Of a stretch of 46,830 bases of DNA, positions 25,233 through 32,834 are shown piece by piece. A program made the position numbers and the translations under genes. The notes under the pieces are model-generated. The model saw nothing but the letters and a program-made list of their open reading frames with translations, was not told where the DNA came from and ran no database searches. Source of the DNA: Sulfurimonas sp. RIFOXYB12_FULL_35_9. Its GTDB lineage: Bacteria > Campylobacterota > Campylobacteria > Campylobacterales > Sulfurimonadaceae. Where the stretch lies: the NCBI GenBank assembly GCA_001829715.1, contig MICC01000007.1:29774-76603 (forward strand), written 5' to 3'. The stretch's first letter is position 1, and every line of letters begins with the position of its first letter.

Positions 25233-26465
25233 TTATTCTTCTAAAGAAAGAATTTGACCGATATATGCACTCTTTCTCATACCTACAAGTATATAATCTA
25301 TGCTTTCTCTTTGCATTAAAAATCTTATTGCGCACTCCTGCATAGTAGAATTGCACTCTTTAAAAAATTCTTTTAGCTCTTCTCTTGTCTTTTTTGAACA
25401 CTCGCTAGCTACCATTTTTCTATACTCTTGAAGATAAATATCTATATAGCTTAGTAGAGCTTGCACATCTTCTTCCCCAAGATTTTCTAATATTTTCTTC
25501 ATGTGAGGCAAAATTTGAGACAACAAAAAGAGATCATAATCCCCAATCCATGCAAACTTATGTTTTCTAATATCCAACTGCTCTAAGAGATTATACATGG
25601 GTCTTAATGTTTCATTGTTACATGTCTCCATAAGTTCATTGAGATAGTAATAGTACTCTCTGCTCTCATCATAATCACACAGGCGAAACATTTTAGAGTC
25701 GTATTTTGCGTTTAACGGTCTGTTTGCCAAAACCCTCAGAGCGTTTTTCTTCGCCCATGAAGCACATTTAAATCCTTCTCTCTCTAAAATATTTATAGGA
25801 AGTTCAATAGTCGTAAAACTATGCTTTGCATTTTTGACTATATTTGCCGCATTTTGCGCAAGCGTGAGGAGATCTTCATATGGCAAAAACTCTTCGCTTG
25901 ATTCAGGAAGCGAAAAACTGTTTGAACTGACTCCGTAAGAGCCGATTCTGCCTTTTTTCACCTCTTCTTCAAGGCCTACAAATGCATCTTCCAATCTCCG
26001 GTACATCTCATCAAGTCTCTCATCTTTTGAGACTCCTTTGTTTATGGCATCTAAAATATAATATTCAGGATTGTGAATTAAATAGCAATCTATCTTTTGA
26101 GTCTCTAATCTTTTCAAAGAATCGCTTAATTGCTCATGCATAAACTCTTTTGATATAGCGTGATAGCACTCTGGGCTATATTTCACAACATCTTGTTCAT
26201 TTTTTATTTTTAAGAGCTTATTTTTATAGTTTAATAAATTTGTACCTTGCAGATAACCGTACTTGCTTACTATCTCAATTTCATCTTTTTTATATGAATC
26301 TAGCCCTCTAAATGCAGCTGCTATTGCTCTCTCGGCACCGCCGTCCATGTAGTTGGAAGATGTGTCAATCATGGTTATGCCTGAGGCTATTGCTTCTCTT
26401 AATGCTTCAATATGCTGTGGATTTAAGTCGCTGATTCTGTAAGTTCCAAATGCGAAATTACTCAT
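25233..26465 (-). CDS. Aldo/keto reductase family protein
   Basis: A 410-aa TIM-barrel oxidoreductase that probably reduces an aldehyde or ketone with NAD(P)H. The tetrad is present: Asp34 in MIDTSSNY, Tyr39, Lys68 in VSKYG and His131 in YLIHNPEY. It is some 80-100 residues longer than typical AKRs; the extra sequence lies after about residue 245 (an acidic, helix-rich block through about 365) before the final MQESIDYILVG-like strand. The insertion may cap the active site or make a partner contact. Substrate unknown. The gene is downstream of rplQ on the same strand, 79 nt away. Confidence 0.85.
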   Translation of the reverse strand: MSNFAFGTYRISDLNPQHIEALREAIASGITMIDTSSNYMDGGAERAIAAAFRGLDSYKKDEIEIVSKYGYLQGTNLLNYKNKLLKIKNEQDVVKYSPECYHAISKEFMHEQLSDSLKRLETQKIDCYLIHNPEYYILDAINKGVSKDERLDEMYRRLEDAFVGLEEEVKKGRIGSYGVSSNSFSLPESSEEFLPYEDLLTLAQNAANIVKNAKHSFTTIELPINILEREGFKCASWAKKNALRVLANRPLNAKYDSKMFRLCDYDESREYYYYLNELMETCNNETLRPMYNLLEQLDIRKHKFAWIGDYDLFLLSQILPHMKKILENLGEEDVQALLSYIDIYLQEYRKMVASECSKKTREELKEFFKECNSTMQECAIRFLMQRESIDYILVGMRKSAYIGQILSLEE

Positions 26466-26510
26466 AATGTCTCACTTTAAGTATTTTGGAATGTGGAAAG
26501 TTTGGAGGTT

Positions 26511-26533
26511 ATAGCAAGAGAATCTCTTGCTAT
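26511..26533 (-). terminator. Hairpin downstream of rplQ
   Basis: ATAGCAAGAG/CTCTTGCTAT (26511-26520, 26524-26533) is a perfect 10-bp stem with a 3-nt loop, 11 nt after the rplQ stop. No T-run follows on the minus strand, so read-through into the aldo/keto reductase gene is possible. Confidence 0.45.
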
Positions 26534-26544
26534 TATTATTGAAT

Positions 26545-26895
26545 TTATACTAATTCAATAAATGCCATAGTAGTAGCGTCACCACGGCGAATACGTGTTC
26601 TAATAATTCTAGTATATCCACCAGGACGATCAACGTACTTAGGTGCTATCTCATTCACTAGAGTCTTTGTTGCTTCTTTACTTTGAAGCGCCGCGAATAC
26701 TGCTTTATGAGCGTTTGAATCATTCTTACCAGCAATTGTGATAAGTTTTTCAACATAAGAGCGTAACTCTTTTGCTTTTTCTACAGTAGTTTCAATTTTA
26801 CCATGTTCAATTAACGAAATGCTAAGGTTTTTTAGTAAAGCTGCACGATGCGAGCTTGTACGACCTAGCTTACGATATCCATGACGATGTCTCAT
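26545..26895 (-). CDS. rplQ: 50S ribosomal protein L17
   Basis: Large-subunit protein near the exit tunnel, 116 aa. The start [21 protein letters not shown] and [24 protein letters not shown] are family hallmarks. It closes the alpha operon 23 nt after rpoA, the standard order. The C-terminus is a few residues shorter than in E. coli (127 aa). A hairpin follows. Confidence 0.97.
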   Translation of the reverse strand: MRHRHGYRKLGRTSSHRAALLKNLSISLIEHGKIETTVEKAKELRSYVEKLITIAGKNDSNAHKAVFAALQSKEATKTLVNEIAPKYVDRPGGYTRIIRTRIRRGDATTMAFIELV

Positions 26896-26918
26896 ATCTA
26901 ATTCCTCTTTTTACAAGC

Positions 26919-27911
26919 TTATAAAGCTTCTATTTTCTTTTTTAATGCACTTACAACATCATCTGCAAGATGACCGCCAACTTCATAGCCAAACTCTTGA
27001 AGTTTCTCGATAATCTCATCATATGATTTTTTACCTAGGTTTTTAACATTTTTAAGATCATTGATACTCATCAATGCTATTTCACCTATTAATTTTATAT
27101 TTGAACGATCAAGACAATTAAAACTTCTCGCACTTAAACCTAAGCTGTCAATATGAGCAGTCAGCTTTTTTAAATCTGGATTCTCTTCAACTCTCTCAAT
27201 TGTAGTCGGAGCTTTTACACTAATCTCACTATTAAATACCGCTAATTGAGCATACATAACTTCTAGTGAATTTCTAAATGCATCTAATGGAGAAATTTGT
27301 CCATCAGTTCTAATATTTATAATTACTCTTTCAAAGTTAGGATTATCCTCTACAAGTACATTCTCAATTTTATAAGTTGCACTGCGAACAGGAGTAAAAT
27401 ATGCATCAAGTGCTATATATCCGTCTTCTAACTCGTCATGAGTATCTTCACTCGCTACATAGCCTATACCCTGTGCGATTTTAATACTAAAGCTTAATAT
27501 AGAGTCTTCATTTAATGTTGCAAGATGAGCTTCCGGAGTTACTATTTCTACTTCATTATTTGTAAGATCACTTCCCTTGATAGTACATGGACCGGTAAAG
27601 CTATAGTTTATTTCTGTTTCTGTAGCTTTGCCAAGTAATTTAAAACGAATCTCTTTTAGATTTAATATAAAATCTGAAATGTCTTCAAGCATACCACGCA
27701 CAGAGTCAAACTCATGCTTAGCACCTTCAATTTTAATAGCTATCGGTGCATAACCGACTGAGCTACTTAACAAAAAACGGCGAAGTGGATGAGCTAAAGA
27801 GATAGCATAACCCGTTTCAAACGGGTATGCCATAATGTTAGCTTCATTTTCACTAATCTGCTCTACCTCAAACTCTTGAGGAGCAAGTGGAGTAGTTTTA
27901 ATTTTTTTCAT
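26919..27911 (-). CDS. rpoA: RNA polymerase alpha subunit
   Basis: It forms the dimer platform for RNA polymerase assembly and contacts UP elements and activators. The 330 aa comprise the N-terminal domain (about 10-235, with [14 protein letters not shown] and [14 protein letters not shown]) and the C-terminal domain (about 248-310). DNA-contact residues are conserved: Arg262 and Asn265 (Arg265 and Asn268 in E. coli) in SARSFNCL, and NLGKKS (291-296). The residues after about 311 form a charged tail. It lies between rpsD and rplQ as in most bacteria. Confidence 0.98.
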   Translation of the reverse strand: MKKIKTTPLAPQEFEVEQISENEANIMAYPFETGYAISLAHPLRRFLLSSSVGYAPIAIKIEGAKHEFDSVRGMLEDISDFILNLKEIRFKLLGKATETEINYSFTGPCTIKGSDLTNNEVEIVTPEAHLATLNEDSILSFSIKIAQGIGYVASEDTHDELEDGYIALDAYFTPVRSATYKIENVLVEDNPNFERVIINIRTDGQISPLDAFRNSLEVMYAQLAVFNSEISVKAPTTIERVEENPDLKKLTAHIDSLGLSARSFNCLDRSNIKLIGEIALMSINDLKNVKNLGKKSYDEIIEKLQEFGYEVGGHLADDVVSALKKKIEAL

Positions 27912-27932
27912 TTAACGCCTTTAATTTAACTA

Positions 27933-28559
27933 TTATTTCGAGTAAAGCTCAACGATTAAACGCTCTTCTACAGGGATAACAACTTCTTCACGTTCAGGTA
28001 AACGAGTAAAGATACCGAATTTTTTATCAGCATCAATATCAACCCATGGAGCTAAACCAGTTTGATTAGTAAGTTCAAGAGCACGAACAATTTGAGAATT
28101 GTTTTTGCTACTCTCACGTATCTCTACTTTTTGCCCCGGTCTTACACGGTAAGAAGGGATATCAAGTTTTGCGCCATCTACTAAAAGGTGACCATGAGTT
28201 ACAAGTTGACGTGCAAAACGACGAGTTGTTGCAAATCCCATACGATAAACAACATTGTCTAATCTTTGCTCAATTAAAGTAATAAGGTTTGTACCTGTAT
28301 TTCCTTCTCTTCTTTTAGCTTCAACGAATAATGCACGGAATTGCTTCTCAGAAACACCATACATAAATTTTGCTTTTTGCTTTTCGTTTAATTGTAATCC
28401 GTATTCAGATACTTTTTTACGACGCTGACCATGTTGACCCGGAGCATATGGACGTTTTTCTAATGCAGATTTACCTGCTAAACGACGCTCCCCTTTTAGG
28501 TTAAGGCTAACTCCAAATCTTCTTTCGATTTTTTCTACTGGACCTCTATATCTTGCCAT
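27933..28559 (-). CDS. rpsD: 30S ribosomal protein S4
   Basis: A primary 16S rRNA binder and, in E. coli, the repressor of the alpha operon. The 208 aa begin [17 protein letters not shown]; the S4 RNA-binding domain is about 98-160 ([20 protein letters not shown]). YAPGQHGQ near residue 39 is conserved. The N-terminal zinc cysteines found in some S4 proteins are absent. Its role in controlling this operon here is unproven but relevant to the structured rpmJ leader. Confidence 0.98.
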   Translation of the reverse strand: MARYRGPVEKIERRFGVSLNLKGERRLAGKSALEKRPYAPGQHGQRRKKVSEYGLQLNEKQKAKFMYGVSEKQFRALFVEAKRREGNTGTNLITLIEQRLDNVVYRMGFATTRRFARQLVTHGHLLVDGAKLDIPSYRVRPGQKVEIRESSKNNSQIVRALELTNQTGLAPWVDIDADKKFGIFTRLPEREEVVIPVEERLIVELYSK

Positions 28560-28570
28560 TAGTAATCTCC

Positions 28571-28963
28571 TTAAACTCTACGACGCTTAGGCGCGCGGCA
28601 ACCATTGTGTGGCAGTGGAGTAACATCTTTCATAAATGTTACACGGATACCTTCAATAGAACCTACTGCTTTTGTTGCAGTTTCACGACCTGAACCTGGA
28701 CCTTGAACTTTAATACCAAGTTCTTTAATACCATGCACTTGAGCTTTTTCTACCGCTGCTTCAACAGCTGCTTGAGCTGCAAACGGAGTAGATTTTTTGC
28801 TACCTTTAAAACCAAGACTACCAGCAGAGCTCCAAGCAATCATATTGCCCATCTCATCTGTAATAGTTACGATAGTATTGTTAAATGATGCAGAGATATG
28901 AACTATACCGCGTGCAATGTTTTTCTTTACTATTTTTTTTCTAACAGCTTTTCTTTTTGCCAT
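28571..28963 (-). CDS. rpsK: 30S ribosomal protein S11
   Basis: Platform protein contacting the mRNA exit region, 130 aa. [31 protein letters not shown] and the C-terminal [16 protein letters not shown] are conserved. It lies between rpsM and rpsD, 10-11 nt from each, with a good ribosome binding site. Confidence 0.98.
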   Translation of the reverse strand: MAKRKAVRKKIVKKNIARGIVHISASFNNTIVTITDEMGNMIAWSSAGSLGFKGSKKSTPFAAQAAVEAAVEKAQVHGIKELGIKVQGPGSGRETATKAVGSIEGIRVTFMKDVTPLPHNGCRAPKRRRV

Positions 28964-28973
28964 GTGCTAATCC

Positions 28974-29336
28974 TTACGCTGCGCCGACAGTTTTGCGTTT
29001 ACCCTTACGAGTACGCGCATTTGTCTTAGTTTTTTGACCACGACATGGTAGACCACGACGGTGACGAAGACCTCTGTATGAACCTAAATCCATAAGTGCT
29101 TTAATGTCCATTGCAACTTTTTTACGAAGATCACCCTCTACTACATGGCTTGCGCGAATCTCTTTAGTGATCGCAGCAACATCATCTTCGCTTAGTTCGT
29201 AAACTCTTTTGTTATAGTCTATACCTGTCGCATCTAATATTTTGCGAGAAGCATGAAGACCGATTCCATAGACATATGTTAGACCATATTCTATTCTTTT
29301 TTTCTTTGGTAAATCAACACCTGATATACGAGCCAT
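28974..29336 (-). CDS. rpsM: 30S ribosomal protein S13
   Basis: Head protein contacting tRNA and the B1 bridges, 120 aa. [54 protein letters not shown] and the basic tail are diagnostic. It begins 2 nt after the rpmJ stop, so the two are translated together. Confidence 0.98.
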   Translation of the reverse strand: MARISGVDLPKKKRIEYGLTYVYGIGLHASRKILDATGIDYNKRVYELSEDDVAAITKEIRASHVVEGDLRKKVAMDIKALMDLGSYRGLRHRRGLPCRGQKTKTNARTRKGKRKTVGAA

Positions 29337-29338
29337 GG

Positions 29339-29452
29339 TTATCCTTGTCTCTGTTTATGTTTTTTAACTTTGCAGATTACTCTTACAATGCCTTTTCTTT
29401 TGATAACTTTACAGTCATCACACATCTTCTTAACTGAAGCACGTACTTTCAT
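29339..29452 (-). CDS. rpmJ: 50S ribosomal protein L36 (zinc type)
   Basis: A 37-aa large-subunit protein, found by reading the gap upstream of rpsM. It starts [15 protein letters not shown] and ends KKHKQRQG. Cys11, Cys14, Cys27 and His32 are the zinc ligands, so this is the C+ form; a second, zinc-free L36 is not in the window. GGGAG lies 6 nt ahead of the ATG. It is the first gene of the alpha-operon block and has a long structured leader. Confidence 0.95.
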   Translation of the reverse strand: MKVRASVKKMCDDCKVIKRKGIVRVICKVKKHKQRQG

Positions 29453-29661
29453 AGAAAGCTCCCTGTTTATAATATCTCATAAAACCCGAATATCCCGAGC
29501 TTTATTCAGTCACCAAAGCCTCACTTACATGAGAACAAAACTTTACTCTTTGCTGTTTTTAGGCAAACAGCTTTTAGCTTGCCAATACTTTTATCTATAT
29601 CTCTACACAGGTAAAAATACTCTAGCTTAATGTCAAAACAGCAAAGCGGACGAGGATTATA
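29453..29661 (-). promoter_or_regulatory. Promoter and structured leader of the rpmJ-rpsM-rpsK-rpsD-rpoA-rplQ operon
   Basis: TATAAT at 29661-29656 on the minus strand implies a leader of about 197 nt. In it CTTTGCTGTTTT (29646-29635) is perfectly complementary to AAAACAGCAAAG (29559-29548), enclosing a hairpin GGCA-AGCT/AGCT-UGCC (29583-29562). A rival hairpin, GCTGTTT/AAACAGC (29571-29565, 29558-29552), uses the same bases and excludes both. No T-run follows, so this is not a simple terminator. No ORF of note is contained. Further small stems occur nearer the start codon. Confidence 0.55.
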
Positions 29662-29739
29662 CATAAATTAAGGTAAAAGATTTATTAAGTTTATTAATTT
29701 TTTATGATTTTATTAACTTTTAAGCATGTTCTTTACACA

Positions 29740-30084
29740 TTATTCCCATAAAACACTCACTCCATACTCCGGATTCAAAATTATATGCTTGTTGTAGTAG
29801 ATTTTTTTGCCATGTTTTTTACTCAAAAGCTCAACGTCAAGAGTTTCTTTTTCCAAAAGAGAGCGCACCTCTTTATATGTAAGCCATTTTCCATATTTGG
29901 CAAGAGCATTCTGCCAAATCCTAAACTCACATGTAGCATCATCTCTTAGCTCAAACACCTCTCCATCTTCTGTTTTCCAGTGTGCATTCGTACATGCATA
30001 AAGCTTGACTTTTTTACCACTTACCTCTTTATCACGTACTTCAATAGAGCCGTCATCACAATATGGGCATTTTCCTAAAATCAT
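29740..30084 (-). CDS. Small zinc-ribbon protein of unknown function
   Basis: A 114-aa soluble protein. It begins with a topoisomerase-type zinc ribbon: Cys6-Pro-Tyr-Cys9, then YACTNAHW (Cys31) and ATCEFRIWQ (Cys52), giving four ligands. The C-terminal half (GKWLTYKEVRSLLEKETLDVELLSKKHGKKIYY) resembles a small helical plus beta module seen with C-terminal zinc ribbons of topoisomerases, but there is no catalytic Tyr domain. AAGGAG sits 7 nt before the ATG. It lies alone in the break between rpmJ and infA. A nucleic-acid-binding role is inference. Confidence 0.7.
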   Translation of the reverse strand: MILGKCPYCDDGSIEVRDKEVSGKKVKLYACTNAHWKTEDGEVFELRDDATCEFRIWQNALAKYGKWLTYKEVRSLLEKETLDVELLSKKHGKKIYYNKHIILNPEYGVSVLWE

Positions 30085-30379
30085 AATAATCTCCTTATAT
30101 CAAATCAACATCAAAATTTTAAGAATATTACTATTTTTAATTTACTTGTTTAAAAATTATTGCAATTTGCCATGTTTTTATTATTTAATAACCAGTTTTG
30201 GTTCTCATTCTATTGTCCATGGTCACTCGGTACGCCTACTATCATATAATTCGCATGATAAAAACAGACATGCTGTGAGAATGGTAGCAAACAAAGGAGT
30301 GAAAGTCGGTTTTCATTTTTACCCGATTAGATATAGAAAATAGATATAATTCGACATTACGGAAATACCAAGGAAATTT
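30085..30379. other. Intergenic region between divergent zinc-ribbon and cvfB-like genes
   Basis: These 295 nt hold the ribosome binding site of the leftward gene, two plus-strand TATAATTCG boxes (30245 and 30345), and short in-frame stretches only. A 20-codon ORF starting at 30281 lacks a good ribosome binding site. Nothing recognisable as an RNA gene was found. It may hold a short transcript starting near 30257 or a decayed gene. Confidence 0.4.
30345..30350 (+). promoter_or_regulatory. -10 box of the cvfB-like operon
   Basis: TATAAT in the context GATATAATTCGAC lies 30 nt before the ATG; transcription would start near 30357, with AAGGA about 7 nt ahead of the start codon. Confidence 0.6.
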
Positions 30380-31228
30380 ATGCAGCAAAACGAATATTTA
30401 GAACTCGGAGTAATTAACACTCTTAGGGTTGACAGACACACTCCTCACGGAATATTTTTAGAATCCCTTGATGGAAAAGATGTTCTTTTACCGCAGGCTT
30501 ATGTGAGAGATGAGATGCTAGAAGATATTCTTTTGGAGGTTTTTTTATATACAGACTCGGAAGATAGACTTATTGCAACAACGCTTAAACCAAAAGCGAT
30601 GCTTGACGGGTTTGCTCTTTTTGAAGTTGTCGATGTAGCGCCATTTGGGGCATTTGTAGAGTGGGGACTTGCGAAAGATTTATTTGTTCCAAACATGTTT
30701 CAAAAAGAGCCTTTCAAAGTCGGAGATAAAAGATTTTTAAGAGTCGTATACGATGAGAGGACTCACCGTCTTGTAGGAACTGAAAAGTTGGGCAATTTTT
30801 TTGATAAGAAGCCTAAAGGTCTTGCTCCGCATAAAGAGGTAAATATTCTTATTATCGCAAAAACTCCGCTTGGATTTAAATGTATTGTCGAAGATAGATA
30901 TGAGGGCTTAATCTACCACAATGAAATATTTGAAAAGATAGAGATTGGAAGTAATAAAAAAGCATTTGTAAAAAACATCAGAAAAGACGGATGCATAGAT
31001 CTGACTCTTCAAGCCGGCGGAACAAAACAAAAGGATGTCTCATGTGAGAAGGTTTTGTCACTTTTAAAACAAAACGGCGGCATAATGGCGTACAACTATA
31101 AGAGTGATCCGGAGCTTGTACAAAATGTTTTTGGACTCAGCAAAAAAGCTTATAAACGTTCTCTTACCGCCTTACAAGAGAGTGGAGCAATTGAGATAAA
31201 AGATACTGGAATATACCTAAAGAGCTAA
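30380..31228 (+). CDS. cvfB: CvfB-like S1-domain RNA-binding protein
   Basis: A cytoplasmic protein of 282 aa with S1/OB-type modules (about 6-62, 68-132 and 148-205) and a C-terminal winged-helix domain (about 215-282: CEKVLSLLKQNGGIMAYNYKSDPE then a recognition helix SKKAYKRSLTALQESG). This order defines the CvfB/YitL family, whose characterised members bind RNA and affect virulence-gene expression. FEVVDVAPFGAFVEWGLAKDLFVP is a typical S1 segment. Its stop is 2 nt before a 68-aa ORF. The family is confident; the role in this organism is not known. Confidence 0.88.
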   Translation: MQQNEYLELGVINTLRVDRHTPHGIFLESLDGKDVLLPQAYVRDEMLEDILLEVFLYTDSEDRLIATTLKPKAMLDGFALFEVVDVAPFGAFVEWGLAKDLFVPNMFQKEPFKVGDKRFLRVVYDERTHRLVGTEKLGNFFDKKPKGLAPHKEVNILIIAKTPLGFKCIVEDRYEGLIYHNEIFEKIEIGSNKKAFVKNIRKDGCIDLTLQAGGTKQKDVSCEKVLSLLKQNGGIMAYNYKSDPELVQNVFGLSKKAYKRSLTALQESGAIEIKDTGIYLKS

Positions 31229-31230
31229 AG

Positions 31231-31437
31231 ATGGCAAAAAATAAAAAAAGTATAGAGCTTATGAATAGCAAAATATCTTTTACTTTAGAGAGAACTTTAT
31301 ATAATGTTATAAGATTTTTTCCTACTAAAATGACGGTAGATGTTATGATTTTTGAAGATGGAGTAAAAGAGGGTATAAAAACAATTCCTTTTGCACATCT
31401 TCCAAAAGAGATCAAGAAAATCATAAAACCCAATTAA
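31231..31437 (+). CDS. Conserved-looking 68-aa protein, function unknown
   Basis: I do not recognise it. It starts MAKNKKSIELMNSK, is basic at both ends, and has a central beta-like segment MTVDVMIFEDGVKEGIKTIPFAHLPKEI. No signal, membrane helix or metal motif is visible. It begins 2 nt after the cvfB-like stop, so co-translation with it is likely. Confidence 0.55.
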   Translation: MAKNKKSIELMNSKISFTLERTLYNVIRFFPTKMTVDVMIFEDGVKEGIKTIPFAHLPKEIKKIIKPN

Positions 31438-31502
31438 TAAAAATTTAGAGAATGGATTATCTATATTTGGATAACATATCTCACTAAAAATGGAGCAGCA
31501 AA

Positions 31503-31805
31503 ATGTCAGAAATTAAAAAGTGTAATTCGCTAGAAGAAGTAAGAAGCGAGATAGATATAATTGATGATTCAATAGTAAATCTTATATCAAAAAGAAGTCA
31601 TCTTGTGCGTCAAGCTGCACAATTTAAAAATAGTATTGAAGAGGTTAAAGCCCAAGACCGTGTAGATTTTATTCTGCAAAAAGTTCGCCATGCTGCCATA
31701 AAAGCGGATGTATCCCCAAATATGATTTCTGACCTTTTTAAAATCATGATAAATGAGATGGTTGAGACGGAAATATCTGAGTTTAGAAACACTCAAACAT
31801 TTTAG
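31503..31805 (+). CDS. AroQ-fold chorismate mutase or isochorismate-pyruvate lyase
   Basis: A 100-aa all-helical protein of the AroQ fold. By memory it aligns without gaps to PchB of Pseudomonas (101 aa), keeping the active-site residues Arg14, Arg31, Lys42 and Arg53 at identical numbers, and sharing the AxxFKxS and YRxxxxF-like patterns. PchB makes salicylate from isochorismate and has a weak chorismate mutase activity; ordinary free chorismate mutases look similar. No salicylate or siderophore genes are nearby, so both activities remain open. GGAG lies 7 nt before the ATG. Third gene after cvfB, before a bidirectional terminator. Confidence 0.8.
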   Translation: MSEIKKCNSLEEVRSEIDIIDDSIVNLISKRSHLVRQAAQFKNSIEEVKAQDRVDFILQKVRHAAIKADVSPNMISDLFKIMINEMVETEISEFRNTQTF

Positions 31806-31815
31806 AGCAGTGTGT

Positions 31816-31839
31816 AAAAAGAGGTATAAACCTCTTTTT
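31816..31839. terminator. Bidirectional terminator between converging genes
   Basis: AAAAAGAGGT/ACCTCTTTTT (31816-31825, 31830-31839) is a perfect 10-bp stem with an ATAA loop, flanked by A-runs and T-runs for both directions. It separates the chorismate-mutase-fold gene (+) from infA (-), and the infA stop touches the right arm. Confidence 0.88.
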
Positions 31840-32056
31840 ATTTGTATCTATAAGTGATACGCCCTTTATCAAGAGAGTATGGTGTTAGTTCAAGTTTAAC
31901 TTTATCACCAGGTAATATTTTAATATAGTGCATACGCATTTTACCTGCGATATGACATAAAATAATATGTCCATTTTCTAATTCTACACGAAATGTTGCA
32001 TTTGGCAAAGCCTCTATAATCTTGCCATCAACTTCGATAACATCTGATTTAGCCAT
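31838..32056 (-). CDS. infA: Translation initiation factor IF-1
   Basis: An OB-fold factor of 72 aa that occupies the A site during initiation. [30 protein letters not shown] and [35 protein letters not shown] are invariant-type IF-1 sequence. I begin at the ATG at 32056, 17 nt after the map stop; longer in-frame readings run into map. It is the last gene of the spc block here, separated from rpmJ by 2.4 kb. Confidence 0.97.
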   Translation of the reverse strand: MAKSDVIEVDGKIIEALPNATFRVELENGHIILCHIAGKMRMHYIKILPGDKVKLELTPYSLDKGRITYRYK

Positions 32057-32072
32057 TTTAATCCTTTTTTTC

Positions 32073-32831
32073 TCAAGCCAGAGATAAAATTTCAGCTTTA
32101 CCATTGACAATTGCAACAGTATGCTCGTAGTGTGAGCCGCGTAAACCATCGGCACTAACAACATCCCACTTGTTCTCTAAAATAAGCGGTTTTGAATCCT
32201 TTTGACAAATCATCGGCTCTAAACAAAAAACCATTCCGTTTTTTATCTTTGGACCTGCTTTTGCATCTTTGCCCTCAAGATAATTTGGTATCTCAGGCTC
32301 TTCATGCGGCTTTCTGCCGATTCCATGCCCGCAAAAGCTATGAAGCGGTACAAAACCTCTTGAACGAATTGATTTTTCCAATATAGCAGAAAGCTCTTTA
32401 AATCTCATACCCTCTTTAATAGACGCTATAGCTTCATAGAGGGAGTCCTTAGCGCATGCAATAAGACATTCATCTTTATCGCTTACTTTGCCTACGGCTG
32501 CCGTAATTGCTCCGTCACCGAACCATCCATCAAGCTCTGTACCGATATCGTAACCGATAATATCTCCATCTTGAAGCTTATAGTCGGTCGGGATACCGTG
32601 AATTATAACTTGATTTAATGAGGTGCAGAGTGCATTTGGAAAGCCGTAGAGACCCTTAAAAGACGGCTTTGCTCCATGAGAGAGAATATAATCCTCTGCC
32701 ATAGCATCAAGCTCTCTTAAAGAGATACCTACTTTTGTATTTTGTTTTAGCAGTTCTAATGCACCGCCAACAATTTTGTTAGCAGCGCGAAGTTTCTCAA
32801 TTTCTTGAAGCTTTCTAAGCGCGATGGCCAT
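32073..32831 (-). CDS. map: Type I methionine aminopeptidase
   Basis: It removes the initiator methionine from new proteins. The 252 aa include metal ligands Asp95, Asp106, His169, Glu205 and Glu236, and the substrate His79. [17 protein letters not shown] and VFCLEPM are typical. It sits between secY (3 nt) and infA. adk, which lies next to secY in many bacteria, is absent. Confidence 0.97.
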   Translation of the reverse strand: MAIALRKLQEIEKLRAANKIVGGALELLKQNTKVGISLRELDAMAEDYILSHGAKPSFKGLYGFPNALCTSLNQVIIHGIPTDYKLQDGDIIGYDIGTELDGWFGDGAITAAVGKVSDKDECLIACAKDSLYEAIASIKEGMRFKELSAILEKSIRSRGFVPLHSFCGHGIGRKPHEEPEIPNYLEGKDAKAGPKIKNGMVFCLEPMICQKDSKPLILENKWDVVSADGLRGSHYEHTVAIVNGKAEILSLA

Positions 32832-32834
32832 TAT

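Noticed and set aside
29548..29571. Local GCTGTTT/AAACAGC hairpin as a simple terminator
   Set aside because: No T-run follows in the minus-strand RNA, and the arms also pair with the leader start, which favours a regulatory switch.
30005..30343. 112-codon plus-strand frame before cvfB
   Set aside because: It lies partly antisense to the zinc-ribbon gene, lacks a start site, and no homology is apparent.
32057..32164. Extended infA reading into the map gene
   Set aside because: IF-1 homologues start at MAKSDVIE; the extension is map coding sequence in another frame.
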